The notes beneath the pieces are model-generated. The model worked only from the letters and a program-made list of their open reading frames with translations. It ran no database searches and had not been told where the DNA came from. 64,000 nucleotides of DNA, taken from Dactylonectria macrodidyma (lineage: Eukaryota; Ascomycota; Sordariomycetes; Hypocreales; Nectriaceae). Made by a program: the position numbers and the translations under genes. This document shows positions 59,579 to 64,000 of this stretch, one piece after another. The stretch lies in assembly GCA_020744425.1 (NCBI GenBank), contig JAGMUV010000018.1:62001-126000 (forward strand), given 5' to 3'. Position 1 is the first letter of the stretch, and each line of letters begins with the position of its first letter.

Positions 59579-62143
59579 CTAAGGACTTAAGCTGGAGATA
59601 ACATGTTCGCGCCAATAAGATATACTCGCAATTGCGGCACCAGGTCCAGCCAGGCCTAAAGCAGCCAGCGAAGCCAAGCCTCCGAGCACAGCCTGCTTTG
59701 TTCCCACAAAACCCAGCGAGCGTAACTCCCAGGCAGTGTACAGAGAATAGACAAGGCCTGAGGCCGCACCTATGATGCTAGTGCTCTGAGAAAGACGTAG
59801 TACTTGCGATAGGCCCGTCTGTGCCCCGTTTTCAAAGAAATGCGTAGCGCCGCCGGCTGATGCGAGTTTCGTGATTACTGGAATAGCCACGCAGAAGGCG
59901 AACGCAGAGCCATGAGCAAACTTGAGGGATGCTACATCCTCATTCTTGTACACTTGAAGTTCAGACTCGCTGGCATAGTCAATCGCTTTGTTTTCAACCT
60001 TGCTTTCAACTTCCTGATTTATACCGCCTTTGCTTTTCCAGGTACCCACGGCACTAAGTCCTTTGGCGATTGCCACGCAAAGTAATGGGTATGCCTGCCA
60101 AATATTTCCAACGTGACGCCTGACTTCGGCGTCTTCGATTGGCAATAGCGCTGCCACTGTCGGGGCGACGTATCCCAACAGAACGGCTGGAATGATGGAC
60201 TGAGCAACCTCGGGGTTGACAGGTCTGTGTGTGGTGGACTTGGTGGAGAAAATGACAGACGATAGACAGAAAAGAGGGAGCACCGCGCTCGGCCCAGCGA
60301 GAGTGTATATGAGCGAGTAAGCCCCTGTCCTGTTTTCCGTTAGTTACTATGCAGCGCTATTATGATGCGGAAAGGCTTCGAACCAAGATAGGGGGTTAAG
60401 GTTATTTCCACGTCGCGAGCCTTCGATGAGCCAAGTAGAGAGAGTCGGGATTAGGCTTGTGACAAGGCTTGACCTCGAGCACTGGCCAGTAAACTGAGCC
60501 AAGAGACCTCCAGCGCCCCATTGTTGCAAAGCGTTGTATAGGACTCCTGTTTTGGGTTCAATGTCTACCTTTCTGAGCGAAGCGTATAGCAACACCGCAA
60601 AACTGCTAGATGCGAACATCCATGGGACTCGCCTGGCAAGACTGCCCTTGATTGGCTTGGCAGGTAATTCGTCTTCAAACGGGACAAAATGAGGTCGCTC
60701 TGGAACAGGAATGCCCTCAATTCTAGTAGCCTCGGAGCAAATCGAGACCACAATGTCGACAAAGGCGTCTTGGCTGAAGAATGGTATCAGATATTTGAGC
60801 AGGAAGCCAGAGAATGCAAATCTTTGGCTGATCATGGTTTGCAGAAAGTGCGCTTGTGCGACCAGTCGCTTGGCGCGCTCATAGCGGAGAGCATGGACTT
60901 CTGCCAGTGCCGTGTCTACTTGAGCACCAGACAGACCTTGGGGACTCGACCGCAGTTGTCGCACCAGAGCATTCACGAGTAGTGCCGCCGACTCCATCGC
61001 CCCATTGCCACCTTGGCCGGATGCCGGATCGATCTGCAAGTTTGACAAGTCAGTCATGCGAAAGAAGCTGCCAATTGTGTCCTTGTACTTGCCTTGTGAG
61101 CTGAGTCTCCAATCGTAACTATACGCTTGTAATGCCATCGGTCAAAGACGTACTCCTCCAGTGGGACCAGCGTCGACATGATTTTCTTGCCATACAGCTC
61201 GCCAAAGGTTACGTCCTCAGTGATATGATCGTCACGGCGCTCCTTTACGAGAGCCTCTTCGTCGAGCTTGGAATACTTCGAAATGTCCTCGCCGTACTTT
61301 GTCTCTGGAAGACCGTCGAATAGAAACCAATATGTTCGGTTCATCGGTGCTGCTATGATTAGATACGCGTGACCTTTTCCCATTATTGTTTGTTGACTTC
61401 GGCTGCCAAGACCAGAAGGCCGGTTCGAGATTCCGAAGATGCACCTGGTCGAGACTGGGACACCTGTAGAATATTTAGCCCATGAAGATGACAACGTACG
61501 CAGCGATACATACGGGAATTTTCATCCTCCGGAAAGTATCCAGGGCTCTGCTCCTTTCCGAGACGCCACATTTCGTCTCTCACTGCGCTGTGGATGCCAT
61601 CTGCACCCACAACAATGTCTCCTTCATACATGGAACCGTCTTGGGTATAAGCCTGGACCCCATTCTTAGTCGGTTCGAGGCGAGAAACTCGTTTCTTAGT
61701 CAGGACTCGATCTTTGTGTTTGAGATTCTTGTATAGAATCTGCAAGAGCATTTGCCGATCGATGAAAACGGAAGGGTAGCCAACCCTACTCTTCCAGTTA
61801 GTAAAAGCACGTCAAGAATTGGACTCGAAGCTTGTTGCTACCTCTTCTCAAAATGGACGGAAACGCTGGTCTGCGGGATGGCAGCGAGGGGAACACCATC
61901 AGGCCCATGCAGGCCGCCGAGGGTGTAGCGACACTCCCCAGCAATGTCGAGAACAGGTTCGAAGCATCCAAGTTGGTCGAGAATGCGAAAGCCGTTGGGC
62001 AAGATGCCGATGCTAGCACCCACTTGGGGCGCTATGTGCGGGTAGGCTTCGAGGAGGACGTAGTCTATATCGAATCGCTCGAGCATATTGGCCACCGACA
62101 GGCCGGCGACGCTGCCTCCTACAATGACGACTTTGAATCCCAT
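59579..62143 (-). CDS. FAD-dependent monooxygenase with C-terminal membrane domain
   Basis: Five exons: 62143-61842, 61788-61514, 61463-61093, 61033-60384, 60329-59579; phases agree and give 782 residues. N-terminal half is a class A flavin monooxygenase: VVIVGGSVAGLSVANML (FAD-binding, from residue 5), VGYPSVFIDRQMLLQILY, DIVVGADGIHSAVR and VTIGDSAHK..GQGGNGAMES (second FAD motif). About 320 residues remain, with several hydrophobic helices (VAQSIIPAVLLGYVAP, AFAFCVAIPVITKL, the IGAASGLVYSLY segment) and a GPGAAIASISYWREH tail. Such proteins occur in fungal secondary-metabolite pathways, where the membrane part may be a cyclase-like domain; that is inference. Intron 3 uses a GC donor (AAG|GCAAGT). 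Intron 4's donor (GTTCGA) is weak but its branch site is excellent. Confidence 0.82.
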
Positions 62144-62622
62144 GGCTTCTGATGGTGAGATGTTTGGTGTTTGATGATGTATGGATCATTTCGAGACGAG
62201 CTGGGGGCATTATTATACTGACATCCTAAAGGTAGAAAGTCGAGGAGTTGACGGGCTGTCGGATTGCGATTGTGGTCCGAAGGGAGTTGGCATGAAGGAA
62301 AGACGGAAAGTCGGCGATTTAGAAGCCGGTTGATAGGAACGGGATGTATAACGGTATAAGGTAAAATTGGGCTCATGCTGTCGATCTGGAAAGACGTTGC
62401 CTGGCGCAGGGCATCTGAGCCCCCTGTTCTTGTCGATCCCGCACTACTTAGTCTAATCTAGTGTGTAACTCCGATGACTCAGCGGAAGTAACGCAACCCC
62501 TGCCTGCAACCTTCGATCGGATGCTTCTTACACTCCGATGAAGCGGTGGCGGTTACAAAGAATTTTCTCCGATATAAGAGGTAGCTTGGAAGAATGGGGA
62601 TGTGAATCGTGTCAGTCACTGC
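62144..62622. promoter_or_regulatory. Shared upstream region of the monooxygenase and hydrolase remnant
   Basis: About 480 bp between divergent genes. No binding site can be named; it is the expected place of the monooxygenase promoter. Confidence 0.35.
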
Positions 62623-63106
62623 CATGATTCAGAACGTCACATTCTCTGTGGGGACACTCTCAACTCGTGATGACGATGCCTCGGAGAATTTGCGTACCAC
62701 TACTCCGTACAGTTCCTCTAAGACGAAGACGGCCAAGCATGGCATTTGGTAGTTGATGGCGACACCATCTACGGAAGTGCTAGCATCACCAAGATTTCTA
62801 CTGCCTACGCCGGCCTGTTGAACTTGGACGAGATCGACTGGCAGCGCCCATTGACGTACGTCAAATGTGAATGCATTGGGTTTAAGAAATGCTTAAAATG
62901 TGAAGAAAACTGTGTTTTTCTGGGACTTCGTGGCAGCGGCAACTCGCCCCTGATGGAGCGGACAGTCGACTCAGTAGTAATTGACGTATGTCTCCCTTCA
63001 ATTCAAGGATGCGGCCGAGAAAGCCAAGGATGAACCTGCCGATCACACCTAGTGGGTCAAGATTGCGCTTCCGGCCCTCGCCAACCAAATTGGAGTGTTC
63101 CCCGTG
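62623..63106 (+). pseudogene. Broken beta-lactamase-fold serine hydrolase
   Basis: Plus-strand relic. From 62623 a frame reads NVTFSVGTLSTRDDDASEN; a frameshift follows, then FAYHYSVQFL, a stop at about 62716, and DGQAWHLVVDGDTIYGSASI with the SITK motif (S-x-x-K nucleophile and base) near 62785, then DEIDWQRPLT. Downstream only a short stretch such as ALPALANQIGVF (about 63068) fits. Family: beta-lactamase-related serine hydrolases, often linked to fungal metabolite clusters. Inactive as sequenced unless the break is an unrecognised intron. Confidence 0.65.
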
Positions 63107-64000
63107 AGTCCGTGACCGATGGATACTCCCAGCTTCAGATCAACTCATCCCCTCTGTCGGACGGGAGCACGCCGTCTCGCATGGGTATCTATCCACTCCA
63201 AATTCCCCCACCTATAGCATGTCGGCGCAATTATTAAAAGGTCTGTGACGGAGCTGGCGACCTCCCTTGCAGCAAACTCAAACTACCTCCACGACACTCC
63301 ACCACCATGTCGGAAAACCATCCTGAAGCGGCTTTGTGCTGGCTAGGCATCCTGCTTGATAGCGGACTATAATTCCGAATGTTGACGCGACTTGAAACCC
63401 AGCTTGCATGTGTGCGAAGCAAACCAGAAGAAAGCGAGCCCAACTAGTATCACATCTCCTCAGTTCAATTCATGATCCATGCCTGGCTTCTTTTGTCGAC
63501 GACTGTCTCCCTCCTAAAGGAGAATATGAGTCACGTAAGGCCCTGTTCCACGAAACCAACGCCTGGGCTGCGACTAGTGGTAAAGCGCATTCATAGCCAG
63601 AAGGTCAAGAGAAAACTGGCAAGCAAACGACTACATGCATGTGCGATTGCCGCTGCAACCACCCCAATGTTTTGAAAGAGCGGGAGCGTAAAACAACTAC
63701 CTCGATGAGAGGTTGTGGAGTCTGACTGCTTGACAAAAGAGTATTCTAATCTACATTATAGGGCCTTTCCTTTATCTGGAAAGCTCTCGAGTTTCTTTTC
63801 TCGTTCCGCCAGACTATAGACTGAAGTAATAAAAATGCCCGCGCATCATCAAGCAGAAGAACACGATACAAGCACATCATCACACTTGCCAACACTGGCA
63901 AAACACACAAAGCCGAGGAAGATCTAAGAATTGGGATATCAAATTCGCCCCCGAGTGCCCACGGATAGAGAAAATGTTTTGCTAACGGTTCCTCACATAT
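63107..64000. other. Right end of the window, no gene accepted
   Basis: Short open frames (for example 63408-63675 on plus) without recognised motifs. Could hold the rest of the decayed hydrolase or the start of a gene that lies outside the window. Confidence 0.4.

Overview
The window is nuclear DNA of a filamentous ascomycete (Pezizomycotina). Its genes have many introns of about 46-136 bp with GT..AG ends and CTAAC/CTGAC-type branch sites. The protein families are fungal: an STK32/YANK-type kinase, a Fungal_trans_2-type protein, an SAT4/rhodopsin-like membrane protein, a LaeA-like methyltransferase and a flavin monooxygenase. The repeats carry the heavy C-to-T/G-to-A decay expected of repeat-induced point mutation (RIP). 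I cannot name the species.

Layout. 1-2116: 3' part of a plus-strand STK32/YANK-like kinase. 4494-6315: minus-strand Fungal_trans_2-like gene. 7.7-29.7 kb: a very AT-rich block of nested, decayed transposons, ending in a complete but dead Ty3/gypsy element (21200-29725, 5-bp target duplication CTTAA). 29.7-34.3 kb: a GC-normal island with one SAT4/rhodopsin-like gene (31509-32922). 34.3-53.8 kb: a second AT-rich block with three Fot1/pogo-type transposons of nearly equal net length (about 1.86 kb), many short relatives sharing their ends, solo LTRs and small LTR elements. 53.8-55.3 kb: decayed coding remnants at the block edge. 56.0-64.0 kb: gene-bearing DNA with a LaeA-like methyltransferase (minus), a broken DUF2075-type ATPase gene (plus), a 782-residue FAD monooxygenase with a long membrane C-terminus (minus) and a broken beta-lactamase-fold hydrolase (plus). 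The last set looks like part of a decaying secondary-metabolism locus.

The most unusual signal is the family of TIR elements filling the AT-rich blocks. About twenty share outer ends (roughly TAACGTATATAATAAGC, TA target) and an AT-rich interior. Just inside each end they carry a 17-bp module, usually twice, whose sequence differs between subfamilies. The same architecture is on the three Fot1/pogo-type elements, so each short element can be paired with a probable autonomous relative by its module. In two elements the module array has grown to four copies. Two elements carry the same ~1.07-kb retroposon-like insert at the same internal position.

Nested insertions can be ordered because target duplications survive: solo LTRs flanked by ACTTT, CTTTT and CTTAT, a miniature LTR element inside a Fot1 copy with a solo LTR inside its 3' LTR, and a 442-bp TIR element inside the gypsy gag region. 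All exon boundaries were derived by eye from splice signals and reading-frame continuity; domain names come from recognised motifs, not from a search.
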